Assembly: GCA_023627715.1 (NCBI GenBank)
Contig: JAMAHW010000006.1
Location: 496,001 to 560,000, forward strand
Direction: 5' to 3'
Length of the DNA stretch: 64,000 nt
Origin: Periconia sp. R9002
Lineage: Eukaryota > Ascomycota > Dothideomycetes > Pleosporales > Periconiaceae
Of this stretch, positions 34,209-44,072 are shown piece after piece. Within the stretch, counting starts at the first letter, position 1, and every line of letters starts with the position of its first letter. Position numbers and translations under genes: made by a program. The notes beneath the pieces were generated by a model, which saw only the letters and a list, made by a program, of their open reading frames with translations, made no database searches and was not told the DNA's origin.

Positions 34209-35546
34209 ATGGCTTCCCAAAATTGGCACCCTTCAAACTTTGGTGCTGCCCGGGGTAACTCCCAGGCACCCAATTCAGACTCATTTCCGAACCTATTTCA
34301 GACCCCATTTTCCCAGCCTATACCTAATACCAACCGCCGGAGCAATCCTCGGTTGACGAATGAGGTATACTCCCAGGCACCCAATTCAGACTCATTTCGG
34401 AACCCATTTCAGACCCCATTTTCACAGCCTATACCTAATACCAACCGCCGGAGCAATCCTCGGTTGACGAATGTGGTATACTCAGGCATGACCTTCTGCC
34501 CCGGAATAGACAAAATTCCCATGGCACGCTTCCTTTATCGACGAGAAGATCACTACAATTTGATGGCCATCCAGGGTGAAGGGCCTACTCTCAACTCGAA
34601 CTGTAGCCGCTGCGCGCAGCCCTTGGCTCATCATCCAAAAGGAACAGAGTGGTACGAGTGTAAAAACAACTGCTTCTGCCACGACCAACCTCCCAGCACA
34701 CACACCATCTTTTGCCAGGAGCTTTATGCTTCCGTGAACAAATTCGCTCGACTCTACAACTGGCCTGCCAACCAGGAATTGCCCGCATACGTACGAATCT
34801 TTCCCACCGAGGAACAACAGCGATGCATGCTCAAGGCTGGATACATAAAAGGCCCTATCTTGGCGGGCAGGGATGTCCCCAACTTTACCAATAAAGCATG
34901 GGCTTTGGAACACGAGTTGGACCTACTGTCACAATGGCCTCTCGGTCAACCAGGCTATGACTTTGATATCATATCGGACCGCTTCCACTCAACCAAAATC
35001 CCTAAGACCCACGGCGTGAAGCGATCTCATGGCTCTGTCTTCGACAACGCTGAGACCCAATCACAAGTAGCGCCAAATTTTACAACCAGTCGACGTGGAA
35101 CTTTCTCCAATACACCAGGGACACCAGCCTTTGGTACAGAACACACGCAGAGCAGGATGGCTGCTCAACACCGATTGCCGTCAACAGACCAGACTTTCCA
35201 GCCCACCCATAGCTATCCCGTCATTGCGCCTAACACGGAGTTCCGCCATCAAGGCGAGACAAGTGACAGGTCTGCTAGACGTACCTCACACCACGAACTG
35301 TTTCCACAGCAAGCGATCATCCAGCAAAACGATCCTATATCGATGGCACAAACCATCAGGAAACTCGAATCGAGAAACGCCGAACTGGAAGAATATATAC
35401 GTATCTTCATAGACGATTATCAAAACATGGGTATACGCCTACCTATCAAAATGGTACCTCTTCGATCATCTGACACACCCACCGACCGCCAACCAAACCC
35501 TAGCTCTCCCAGCATTCACATCAAACGAGAGCCAAGCCCAGATTGA
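34209..35546 (+). CDS. Orphan protein with duplicated N-terminal module and Cys cluster
   Basis: Single-exon frame of 445 aa, function unknown. The start was chosen at CAAACATGG (34,209; MASQNWHPSNFGAARG), a good context; the frame is open upstream to 34,104. Residues 18-91 are two near-identical 37-residue copies, each with SDSF(P/R)N(L/P)FQTPFSQPIP, from a 111-base DNA duplication. A conserved-looking core follows with CSRCAQPLAHHPKGTEWYEC and CKNNCFCHDQ, a Cys pattern (CxxC ... CxxxCxC) that could bind zinc, then aromatic-rich helices (FARLYNWPANQELPAY). The C-terminal third is disordered, then a short coiled coil (TIRKLESRNAELEEYI), ending IKREPSPD, which resembles a SUMO-site motif (IKRE). 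It lies in the repeat-laden island. The pattern suggests a nuclear protein, but this is inference. Confidence 0.65.
   Translation: MASQNWHPSNFGAARGNSQAPNSDSFPNLFQTPFSQPIPNTNRRSNPRLTNEVYSQAPNSDSFRNPFQTPFSQPIPNTNRRSNPRLTNVVYSGMTFCPGIDKIPMARFLYRREDHYNLMAIQGEGPTLNSNCSRCAQPLAHHPKGTEWYECKNNCFCHDQPPSTHTIFCQELYASVNKFARLYNWPANQELPAYVRIFPTEEQQRCMLKAGYIKGPILAGRDVPNFTNKAWALEHELDLLSQWPLGQPGYDFDIISDRFHSTKIPKTHGVKRSHGSVFDNAETQSQVAPNFTTSRRGTFSNTPGTPAFGTEHTQSRMAAQHRLPSTDQTFQPTHSYPVIAPNTEFRHQGETSDRSARRTSHHELFPQQAIIQQNDPISMAQTIRKLESRNAELEEYIRIFIDDYQNMGIRLPIKMVPLRSSDTPTDRQPNPSSPSIHIKREPSPD
34260..34481 (+). repeat. Perfect-length 111-bp tandem duplication inside the orphan gene
   Basis: 34,260-34,370 and 34,371-34,481 are adjacent direct copies with only a few substitutions. 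The unit is 37 codons, so the frame is kept. Confidence 0.92.
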
Positions 35547-35583
35547 GAGCGTGTTCTTTGGAGCTTCTTCGATTGACTCTTGT

Positions 35584-35718
35584 CATTCAGTTCCCTCTGA
35601 TTGATTTTATCATTCAGTTCCCTCCGATTGATCTTATCATTCAGTTCCCTCCGATTGATCTTATCATTCAGTTCCCTCCGATTGATTTTATCATTCGGTT
35701 ACCTTCGATTGATTTTAT
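35584..35718. repeat. 27-bp minisatellite, five copies
   Basis: Five head-to-tail units of CATTCAGTTCCCTCYGATTG followed by ATYTTAT, the last unit more diverged, starting 38 bases after the stop of the orphan gene. A partial sixth unit follows. A similar sequence sits at 25,731-25,775. Confidence 0.9.
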
Positions 35719-36494
35719 CATTCGACTAATTCAAACTCTATGTACAACTAGATAGCCCAAAAATCAAACTGTCTTCTCAATCTATTCTGTAAAGATATCG
35801 CGCCCAGTGCTTTTAATCTTTGCACTCAATAATCGTGAAATACCACGGTAGAGAGTATCAGGATTTAAATGAGGTTTCTCATTCGTGACTGAGGGTGGCC
35901 TGTAATGCGGAGAACTTCGCAGTTGTTAGGCGTTAGCTTTACGAAGGCGGGAGTGAGACATAATGACCCTTCTCTCTATCACAACGTACCTTTTACGGAT
36001 TTTTGAGACATGCGATTTTGTTAGTGGACATGTGTGGTAGTTAAACTCTCTTAGATAGCCAGATAGTCCTACATGATATCTTTTTAATCTGCATCAGCTC
36101 TTAATTACCATCATATTCTAGGCGCCATGAGCCAATAAAAAGTACGGAACCTAAACGGGTGCCCAAATTTGAGAACTTTGCTTAAACCACATTACAACAC
36201 GTGACGACACTAGCGCCGGATCGGGAGGCCCGAGTGTCTTCTTGTATAGGTAGACAGCTCGCCAGCGTCAGCCCTCTCTCTCTCCTCATACAAATCAAAA
36301 GTGAGTTTCAGCAACACCCCTTCCCCCCTCTCCCCCTACGACCTTGCAAGCTGAAACGATCACTGACTGAAACTAGTGGCAAACAGAAATGTTATTCCTT
36401 TCAATAGCCGTTTGAACCACCAGTTCAGCGGCGCCGACTGTAAGTATTGATCATGGTGACTATACAGCTGCCTGAAAGAGACTGACAAAGAGAA
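35719..36494. other. Spacer between the two orphan genes
   Basis: About 780 bases without a recognisable gene. It should include the promoter and the unresolved 5' exon(s) of the next gene; a candidate donor GTAAGT lies near 36,440. Confidence 0.35.
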
Positions 36495-37745
36495 GCATCC
36501 GAGTCACAATATGAACCCCAAGACCATACTCAATACCAGAACACATATGCCCAGAACCAGCAATTCCAAGCTCCACCTCAGGACCAAAACCCATATGTCC
36601 AACAAAACCAGCACATGTGTAAGTAAAGCTTCCCGATGAGTGGATTGTACTGACAGCAAGAAGTTCATCAATATGATTATCGGCCTCCTGCAAGTACACC
36701 AATGCCTTCCTTTGAGGGAATGATGTCTTCGCGCCATGCGCCGAAAAATCTCCCTCAACCCGCTCCCGAACCAGCTCCGTTGGCGCCGACGACTCGTCCT
36801 CGTGACGATGTCCGTCGCAAAACTGAGCGATGGAAGAACCCCGCGTCCCTTGAAAAGTACTTGGCACTCATCAAAGAGGGTCTTGACGATTTCTTGGACG
36901 GGGCTGATGCACCCCATTTTACAACTCGCGACGAGAAAGTCTGGGAATACATGCGAAATATTCCCCAATATTGGAACCGAGCAGGGCCAATTATAAACGC
37001 CTACCAAACTGAACAAAAGCGACGGGCCGCTGAGGAACGTCAAACTCAGACACCCGAGACTAGGATGCTGGAGCATACTCCTCAATTCCAACCTCATCCT
37101 CCTCGGCCTCAACCCCAACCCCAACCTCGGCCTCAATTCCAACTTCCCCCCCATCAACAGCGGGGTTGGTCATCGACATATTCCTCAGACCCTCAGCGTC
37201 CACTTCACGGTGCTTCTAGTCTCGGTGATCTGCCGCCACAAGGGCGCATGAACCCGATGACTTCTTACCATGCACCAGGACAAGAGCGATATCAATCACA
37301 AGCTCTTCCCCGTGGGCCCATGCCGGCTCCCCAAGCCACCAAGCCGGAACGAATCGCCCTTCCTCTGGCTCACGATGAGTCTGCTGCACGCAAGACATCG
37401 AATGAGTTCACGCAGGTTGACCCTAAAGGCAGGCCCATCATGCCTACTCAGCCCATTATCAGCAAAAACATGGACCAACTACAAATCTTACGAGCCTACC
37501 GCGCAGCTGGCCTTGAGCCCCCTCCAATTGTACCCGCCGAAATCTCCAGAAACAAACCTCCAAGCCGTAAACCTCAAAACCGTAAACGTGACGTAGTTCC
37601 CCGATCCCAGAATCCTCCACCGCGTCCCCCACATATTCAATCACGTGGAAATGCCGATGCGTCAAAGACCATTGTCAAACAAGTCCGCAAGAAACCTCGA
37701 ACCGACCTCGATGATTTGGTCAATCACATTCCGTCTCGGCGGTGA
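36495..37745 (+). CDS. Orphan Gln/Pro-rich protein, 5' end unresolved
   Basis: Function unknown. The main exon 36,664-37,745 extends upstream of the first ATG (36,702) as HQYDYRPPASTP. It joins in frame, across a 45-nt intron (36,619-36,663, GTAAGT...GAAG), to an upstream Gln/Asn/Tyr-rich exon ending at 36,618 (AQNQQFQAPPQDQNPYVQQN). That frame is blocked by a stop just before 36,495, so at least one further 5' exon is likely and the start is not known. The N-terminal part has one probably folded helical stretch (SLEKYLALIKEGLDDFLDG, VWEYMRNIPQYWN). The rest is disordered: QPQPQPRPQFQ, then a basic Pro-rich tail (NRKRDVVPRSQN, KKPRTDLDD) that could be a nuclear localisation signal. If only the ATG at 36,702 is used, the product is 347 aa. 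Confidence 0.55.
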
Positions 37746-37771
37746 AAACCTCCATCTACTTCGTGTACATT

Positions 37772-37911
37772 CATAGGATCATTTACTGGTTTTATTCTAT
37801 CATAGGATCATGGTCTTATTCTCTATAGAATTATGTACTGGTCTTATTCTTCCTCAGGATCATCTACTGGTCTTATTCTTCCATAGGATCATCTACTGGT
37901 TCTATTATTCA
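37772..37911. repeat. Degenerate minisatellite of about 29 bp
   Basis: About five imperfect units of CATAGGATCATCTACTGGTC then TTATTCTTC, followed by two copies of a 21-base unit (ATTTCCATGATTCRYAGATTC) to about 37,955. It begins 27 bases after the stop codon of the second orphan gene, the same relative position as the 27-bp minisatellite after the first one. Confidence 0.75.
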
Positions 37912-37955
37912 TTTCCATGATTCGCAGATTCATTTCCATGATTCATAGATTCATT

Positions 37956-38916
37956 TACAAATCCCATCATTCCAATCACCACAGAGTGATGCATTCTCGA
38001 ATGAGCTTGAATTACTCCGTAGTGATCTGCTCATATTTCACGTAAGCGTACCTTGCACGAGGTTTGTGATACATGGCGATTTGGGAAGTGGACCTGTGGA
38101 GTAAAAAACACACCGAAGTTTAGTGCTGCGGTACTAGGAAATATCTATATCTGCCACACCGAGGCTACAATATTCTATGTAACCTAGGCGAGAATATGAT
38201 AAAAACCTCCAAAGTGCAACCTAATATCTATGCATAGTTCCTCGTTTCCAGACATTCATCCATCTAATACGGTAGTTAACACAGGATTCCCAAGCTTCCC
38301 TGCACACACAACGAAGAGTAAAAGCGCCCCGAGACCATGCATAAAACTTGACATCTTCGTGATTCGAAGGGTAGGAGGAGGATTCATTCGTCATCTGAAA
38401 AGGAGGATAAAATGATAAACTAGTATAGCAGCGCCATCCATCCATCTCATTCATCAAAACACATGTCGCCATCCATGCATGACACCCCTTCCTTCTTCTA
38501 CCTAGCCTAGCCTATCTGCTGGGTGGTGCTACTTGCTGAGCGAACTCGAGCGCGCGTGTGCATGCGAGTTTGTATATAAGGGGGGAGAGAGTAAAGATAC
38601 TTTCCACCTCTTTGACCGATGAATCATCCAGTGGTATGTGTGCGGCGCAGCGCGTAAAAAACATCCTTTCTCACCATCTACCGTTGAAGGGGCGAGGAAC
38701 AAAACAAGAATAAAACAACGCCACCGCCGACCGATACCGATTTGACCACCCAATCATCCCACTCTCGTTTCGCTTCGATCCTTTGCTTGTTTGCCATTGA
38801 TTTCCAGGAGTATCAAAAAAAGAGATGGGGTTTTCATTCTCTATATCCAATGACACCTACCCCCTTCTAACGCTTCGCCCGACGGATGTACAGTACAGTT
38901 GGGTCTGGGCTCGTTT
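37956..38916. other. Right margin of the island; nothing recognised
   Basis: About 960 bases up to the kinesin stop codon. Small frames only; no repeat or RNA gene seen. It should contain the kinesin 3' UTR. Confidence 0.4.
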
Positions 38917-41900
38917 TTACCGTTGGTTGAAGAACCAACTGGTGCGCTTGCCACCGCTTTGTTGCTGCCCTGCCTCTTGCTGCTGCAGACTGCTGAGTAC
39001 AGGGAGTGTGGGGCCGTCCTGTGCCTGTCCGCCGCCGCGCAGCGGCTTGGCGATGCGCGATCCGACTGTGTTGGCGAAGGGGAACGAGGCGCCTGACGTG
39101 GGTGAGCCGAGCCCTCGTGTGGAGCCTTGCTTGGCGAGCTCGAGACGCTCTTTTACAGCTGTGAGTTGGGCTTCGAAACTGTTGTGAGGGGTTAGTAGCT
39201 AGTTTGCATTTTTCAAGCAGTGGTGGGAAAGAGGGACGTACCGATGGTTCGCTGCTGTGAGTTTTTCCTGGCTGTCTTGGAGCAGCTGCTCGAGACTCTG
39301 GATGCGCTCGTTGCGCGCAATCAGTTTGCGTTCGGCGATGGCAACCTCCTTCTTGAGGCTCGAATTTTGCTCGACGAGCTGTCGCTGGACGACGGTAAGC
39401 TGTTCAAGATTACGTTCTAAGAACATCATCTTTTTCTGCTGAGCCCGGTTGTTGGACGTTCGGAGGACATTGTTGTATTGTTCCCGTGTTTCATCCAAGG
39501 AGATCTCCAGCTCGACAACCTGTAGAAGTCAGTTTAGATAATTCTCATGACTAGGGAGTGAATAGAACTTACTCGTTCGCAACGGTTCTGCAAATCTCTC
39601 ATCAGGCTCTTCTTCATGTTATCGAACTCGCTAATCTGCTGCTGCACAGTCTTGCCGTTGATACCATTGGCAGCACCGTTGGCAATAGCTCCACTCTTGA
39701 TGCGCTGCTGCAGACTCTCAATCTCAGTCTTGAGCTTTTGATTCTCTTCCGATTTGCGAGCAAGATCCTGCTTCAGCGCCTCGGCAAGCTCAATGTTGCC
39801 TTCTTGCCGGTCACCATAGGCTTCCTTGAGTGAGGCCTTGACTTCTTCAATATCGGATTCTGACAAGTTGGACTCCAACAGTTTCTCGTATTGCTGTTGT
39901 AGCTCTGCGACGCGTGCTTCCAGAGCCTCTCGTCGTCGATTGTGAACATAATCCTCTTCCTGCCGGGCGGTCAAGGATAGCTCGGCTTGACGAACGATGC
40001 CTTGAATTTCTTGCACCTTTTCGCGGAGCTCTTGCAACGCGTCAGGGGCAACAGCTTCTCCAGCAGCACTCATCTCGTACAGCGTTCCCAATGTTTCGAT
40101 GATACTGCGGATTGACCGTTCGTTGTCGCTAAACACTTCGCCGCCAAGGTCGAAACCAGCCATCATCTGGGCCATGGCTTCGGCCTTCTTCTTCTTCTTT
40201 TCGTCCATTGCAGCGCTCGTTTCCTTGGCATTCATCCGCGTCTCTAGGAGTTGTTGTTTGACGTCGTCCAGTTCAGCGGTGAGCTCGGCATTGGCTTCCT
40301 TCAGGCCGTCCATGGTAATAAGAGCTTCCTTGCCCTCGAAGCTAAGCTTCTCGACTTGCATCTTGAACTCGTTGAGCTCAGTTGTCATCCGCTCGTTTTC
40401 TTTACTCGACTTTGAGTCGCGCTCTTTGAAGTACTGCAGCTCTTCCTTGGTGGTCTTCAGTTGGTCTTCGATCTTGGACAGCTGGCTCTCCCGTTCCGCA
40501 ACCTGATCCTGAAGCTCATTCTCCCTTCGCAGGAACTCGTCCTTTTCATCCTTGTCCAGAGGAATGCTGGGCGTTCCCGCTCGCTCCAGATCGGCCCTAG
40601 AATCTGGTCTTGACGGGGTATCTGCACCTTTGGTTGCTTCTAACCTTGACGGCGTTTGTGCGCGAGGAGTAGTAGGAGCTTTTTTGCCTGCGGCGGTACC
40701 CATCTCCAATGCCGGCGTCCATTTTTCCTTGGGTACGGAGTCACCGGCACGCCAAAGAGCCACTTCGCCCTCCAGAGTTGAAATGTACGATTCGAATGTA
40801 GTGACCTGTCCCTGGGCTTTCTTGAGCATCGCCTTGAGTTCTGCCGGACTGAGTTCTGCGTTGACCTTGGCTTTGTTTTTGATCGCCTTTGCACGCATGC
40901 CGAATCGTAGAGTCGATACTGTTTCGGCATCGTTATAGCTACTGGGCGAGCAATTGATAATGAGCGTTGTCCGGGAGTTACCACCGAGCGATTCTTGCAG
41001 AATTCGCGTGAGTTTCGAGTCGCGGTAGGGAACGAATGTGCTTTTGGAGTCCGTGAGCGCGTTGATGACCATGCCGAGAGCACTCAAACTCTTGTTGATT
41101 TTCTTTGCTTCCTCCAGCGTCTGACCCGTTGCACCCGTCTTTCCAACCTTCTCCGAACCAGCCAAATCGACCAAGAACAGCTGACCACTCTTCATGGAAC
41201 CGGTTTCGACGTTCTTCTGCGTAACGGTGATGACGAAAATGGAGTGCGATCGTGACGATTCTGCGTTCATGTTGGTTGCGGACACCGCTCTGGAGCTCCC
41301 ACCTCTTCTCATAACTTCATAAACCTCTTCCACAGATGCAACATACACCTCAAGCAAGCCCTTTACATAGACACCCTTGTTCTTCTCTTCATGGATAGGC
41401 AAGTTGTCGTTCTGCGGCACCAAAAGATCTCGAATCCGTTCCATGTAGATTTCCATGTAGCTAACCCGCACGGTGTATTCGATAGAGCTCGGGGAGGCCA
41501 TGATGCTGGCGAAGATCTGCTCGACAATACGCGGAATGACACCCTTGCCCACATCATCGTCGATGTCCGTTCCCATCATGGTATAGGATTTTCCGGCACC
41601 TGTCTGGCCATAAGCAAACACGGTACCATTGTAACCGTTCAAGATATCGTCAACGGTGGGCTTGATGGAGTAATCGAAGACGTCGGTCTGGCGCGAGGAC
41701 ATGTCAAACACCCGGTCGAAGGTGAAGGACCCGGAGGCCTCTTTCGACTGTAGAGCAGCGCATGGTGGTTAGCAGGATGCTTCCTCGGACAAAAAAGAAG
41801 ATTGTACCTGGATTGTACATGTGTCATCGTCCTTGAACTCGACTATAGGCTCTCCTCCGCTGGCGATTTCAACCTTGTTTTGCGGACGGAACCGCGCCAC

Positions 41901-42050
41901 CACTGCAACATATGATCAGTAAAGCATTCCCCCGGAAAACATCGCACGGATAGAGCTCCGGCGCACCTTTTATAGTATTAGATGTTCTACAGCGCGGAAA
42001 AGGTCAGCAATCGCCCCCGCTTAGGCTCCGGGTGGTGTTACTCACGACAT
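38917..42050 (-). CDS. KIN1: Conventional kinesin (kinesin-1 heavy chain)
   Basis: Plus-end-directed microtubule motor, 944 aa, the usual length for fungal kinesin-1. Six exons: 42050-42046, 41986-41967, 41902-41808, 41747-39573, 39519-39242, 39178-38917. The first two coding exons are only 5 and 20 nt; together they give MSTSNTIKVVARFRPQN, exactly the family N-terminus. The motor domain has the P-loop GQTGAGKSYTM, switch I NAESSRSH and switch II VDLAGSEK. A long coiled-coil stalk and tail follow. The last exon carries the autoinhibitory IAK motif (SRIAKPLRGGG) and the family ending KRTSWFFNQR. The ATG lies next to a strong donor (ATGTC then GTGAGT). Confidence 0.97.
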
Positions 42051-42916
42051 GATGGCAGCGCAAACACAAGTCTCCGGCCCGGCGGCCTCAGTGAAGTTTG
42101 AGCGGAGCGCACTCTCGAGCACAAGGCGGAGCGTATGGAGTCGCTGGGGACAGTGGGGCGGAGGTTACTGCGAGCTGCGGAGTGCTGCTGTCGTGGGACT
42201 TGAAGGCGGAGGGATTTCAGTCGTCGAGCTCGGCTCGGCGCGTTGGAGATTAACTAGGGCCCCGCCAGGTCTAAGGGGAAAATGAAGGGCACGCCCGTTT
42301 CAGCGTAGCGCAGTACAGCGCGAGGATGGCGTGGAGGAGATTATAATCGATATTATGGGCGAGCACGTCGAGGCGCTGGTGCAGGTTCTTTTGCCAAAGG
42401 CTAGCTGTTGCCCTTCGTGTTCGTTTTGTTTGTGTTTATCCACACATGACTTGCCTTAGCGCATCATCCCCGCCTCGAAACGGCCAACGGGCGTGACGCA
42501 GCTCCCGCTGACCGGTAATGCATGCTGTACTCAGTCGTCAAGAAAAACCTCTGCATGAAGCGTGTATATACTAATGCCAAATTTGTGTCATTTATCCTAG
42601 TGTTCCACATAACTTGGAGATCGAAGGCAGACTACAATTCTAGGTATCGCCTAATACCGCCTTTCTTGCGTGCAAAAGGCATGGTCTGTCCGCTCGAAAT
42701 GTGTTCATCTTGATTCGCAACGGTATAAATATATGTGATATATTGAAACTAAGCACAAAAATTGAGCCGCCGTGAATCAACCCAAACGAAACCCAAACGC
42801 CTTCGCTATGAGAAGATCAGGTCATAAGATAGTCCCGGACCTTTACACCAATGACGCCAGAGCCTAGCAGCTTCTCCCACCATATGCATTATATCCTTCC
42901 TCCAATCTGCTCTTGT
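42051..42916. other. Intergenic: kinesin promoter and UBC2 3' region
   Basis: About 870 bases; no gene or repeat recognised. GC-rich near the kinesin start and AT-rich towards the UBC2 stop. Confidence 0.45.
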
Positions 42917-43615
42917 TCAGTCTTCCCAGCTCTTCTCTACCGTCTCGCGTACGCGCTTGGTGTACTCCCGGCGGTTATCTTTGTACAAGTTGGATGCTTC
43001 GACGTTCGCGGGGGACGACGTATTTGGATCATTGAGAAGACTGAGGTTCCTCCATCAGCATAGGTTCACGCGTATGCAACCACATCCTTCTTACCTCTGA
43101 ATGCTGGTCAAGATGGCGGCCACATCGTACGTCGGACTCCAACGGTTTTGCAGAATGTCAAGGCAGAGCTCGCCCGTGCCGTAAACGTTCGGGTGGAACA
43201 TTTGGCTAATGAACTTGACGCCGGGGGGCTTGTTGGGGTATGCCTCCTCAAAGTGCATCACCAGCCGGAACGTTCCGTCTTCGAAAGGGGTGTCTGTGGG
43301 CCCGATAATGACAGCATTCCTGTAGTATAGTTAGACTTGGGGTCCAAACGTTCATATAGCCTTGCCTCCTTGTATTCGTTGTGTCGCGTGCGGGGTTTGT
43401 CATACCAGGTCATAACATTGTCAGCTATGGGAGATGCAGAAACACCAGCCGGGGGATCGGTTTGCATGCGCTGTAGTACTTGAGTGTCAGTGTATGTTGT
43501 AGAAGATTTTCGCAGAAGCATGTTCCTCATCGTGCAGGACAAACACTCCAGATCAAATCGTGGGGTAGCGCACCTTGAAGTCTCGCATCAAACGGCGACG
43601 TGCGGCGGTAGACAT
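42917..43615 (-). CDS. UBC2: Ubiquitin-conjugating enzyme E2 (Rad6/Ubc2)
   Basis: E2 enzyme used with Rad18- and Bre1-type ligases for PCNA ubiquitylation in DNA-damage tolerance and for histone H2B ubiquitylation. Exons 43615-43574, 43470-43406, 43319-43095 and 43040-42917 give 151 aa, the standard length for filamentous-fungal Rad6. Sequence features are [20 protein letters not shown] at the start, the HPN motif in [20 protein letters not shown] with the catalytic Cys, and [17 protein letters not shown] followed by [15 protein letters not shown]. No acidic tail of the budding-yeast type is present, which is normal outside Saccharomycetes. The middle intron (43405-43320) splits a Trp codon. 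Confidence is high; in-window frames show only fragments because of the introns. Confidence 0.97.
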
Positions 43616-44072
43616 GGTGGGGATTTATGAATTTTAGATGGTTTGGGGGTATCTGAAAGCGTGGCAAGATGAAGCAATCGAAGGCGGGAAAGTTGTTGGG
43701 GAGAAAACGTGGGTGTAGCTTCCTTTGACTTCAGTGATAGAGCCTGGGTGGTGGCGGTGGAAGGAGTGTCACGTGGTTTTCTGACTCGCCAATTTTAGTT
43801 TCAACCTCACTATTGACTCAGGCGGCCACCACGGCCAATTCATCACACTTTCATACATGAACACGAATAGTTTTATGGAAAAATTCATCATTTCGTATTA
43901 ACCATAGTTTAATGCATTTCCCATTCCATATCTCTAAGTCCTAGTGAGTGAAAGCGAACTTGATCTTACAAATCCATATGCCCACCATGTCGCCAGAGTA
44001 ACGCCAGTAACGCCCGCTGGATACGCTTGAGAGCAAAAACAGTTGGATTCATGTTCCATGCATTTTCATAAT
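43616..44072. other. Intergenic: UBC2 promoter and sulfatase 3' region
   Basis: About 460 bases between two tandem minus-strand genes. Nothing specific recognised. Confidence 0.4.
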
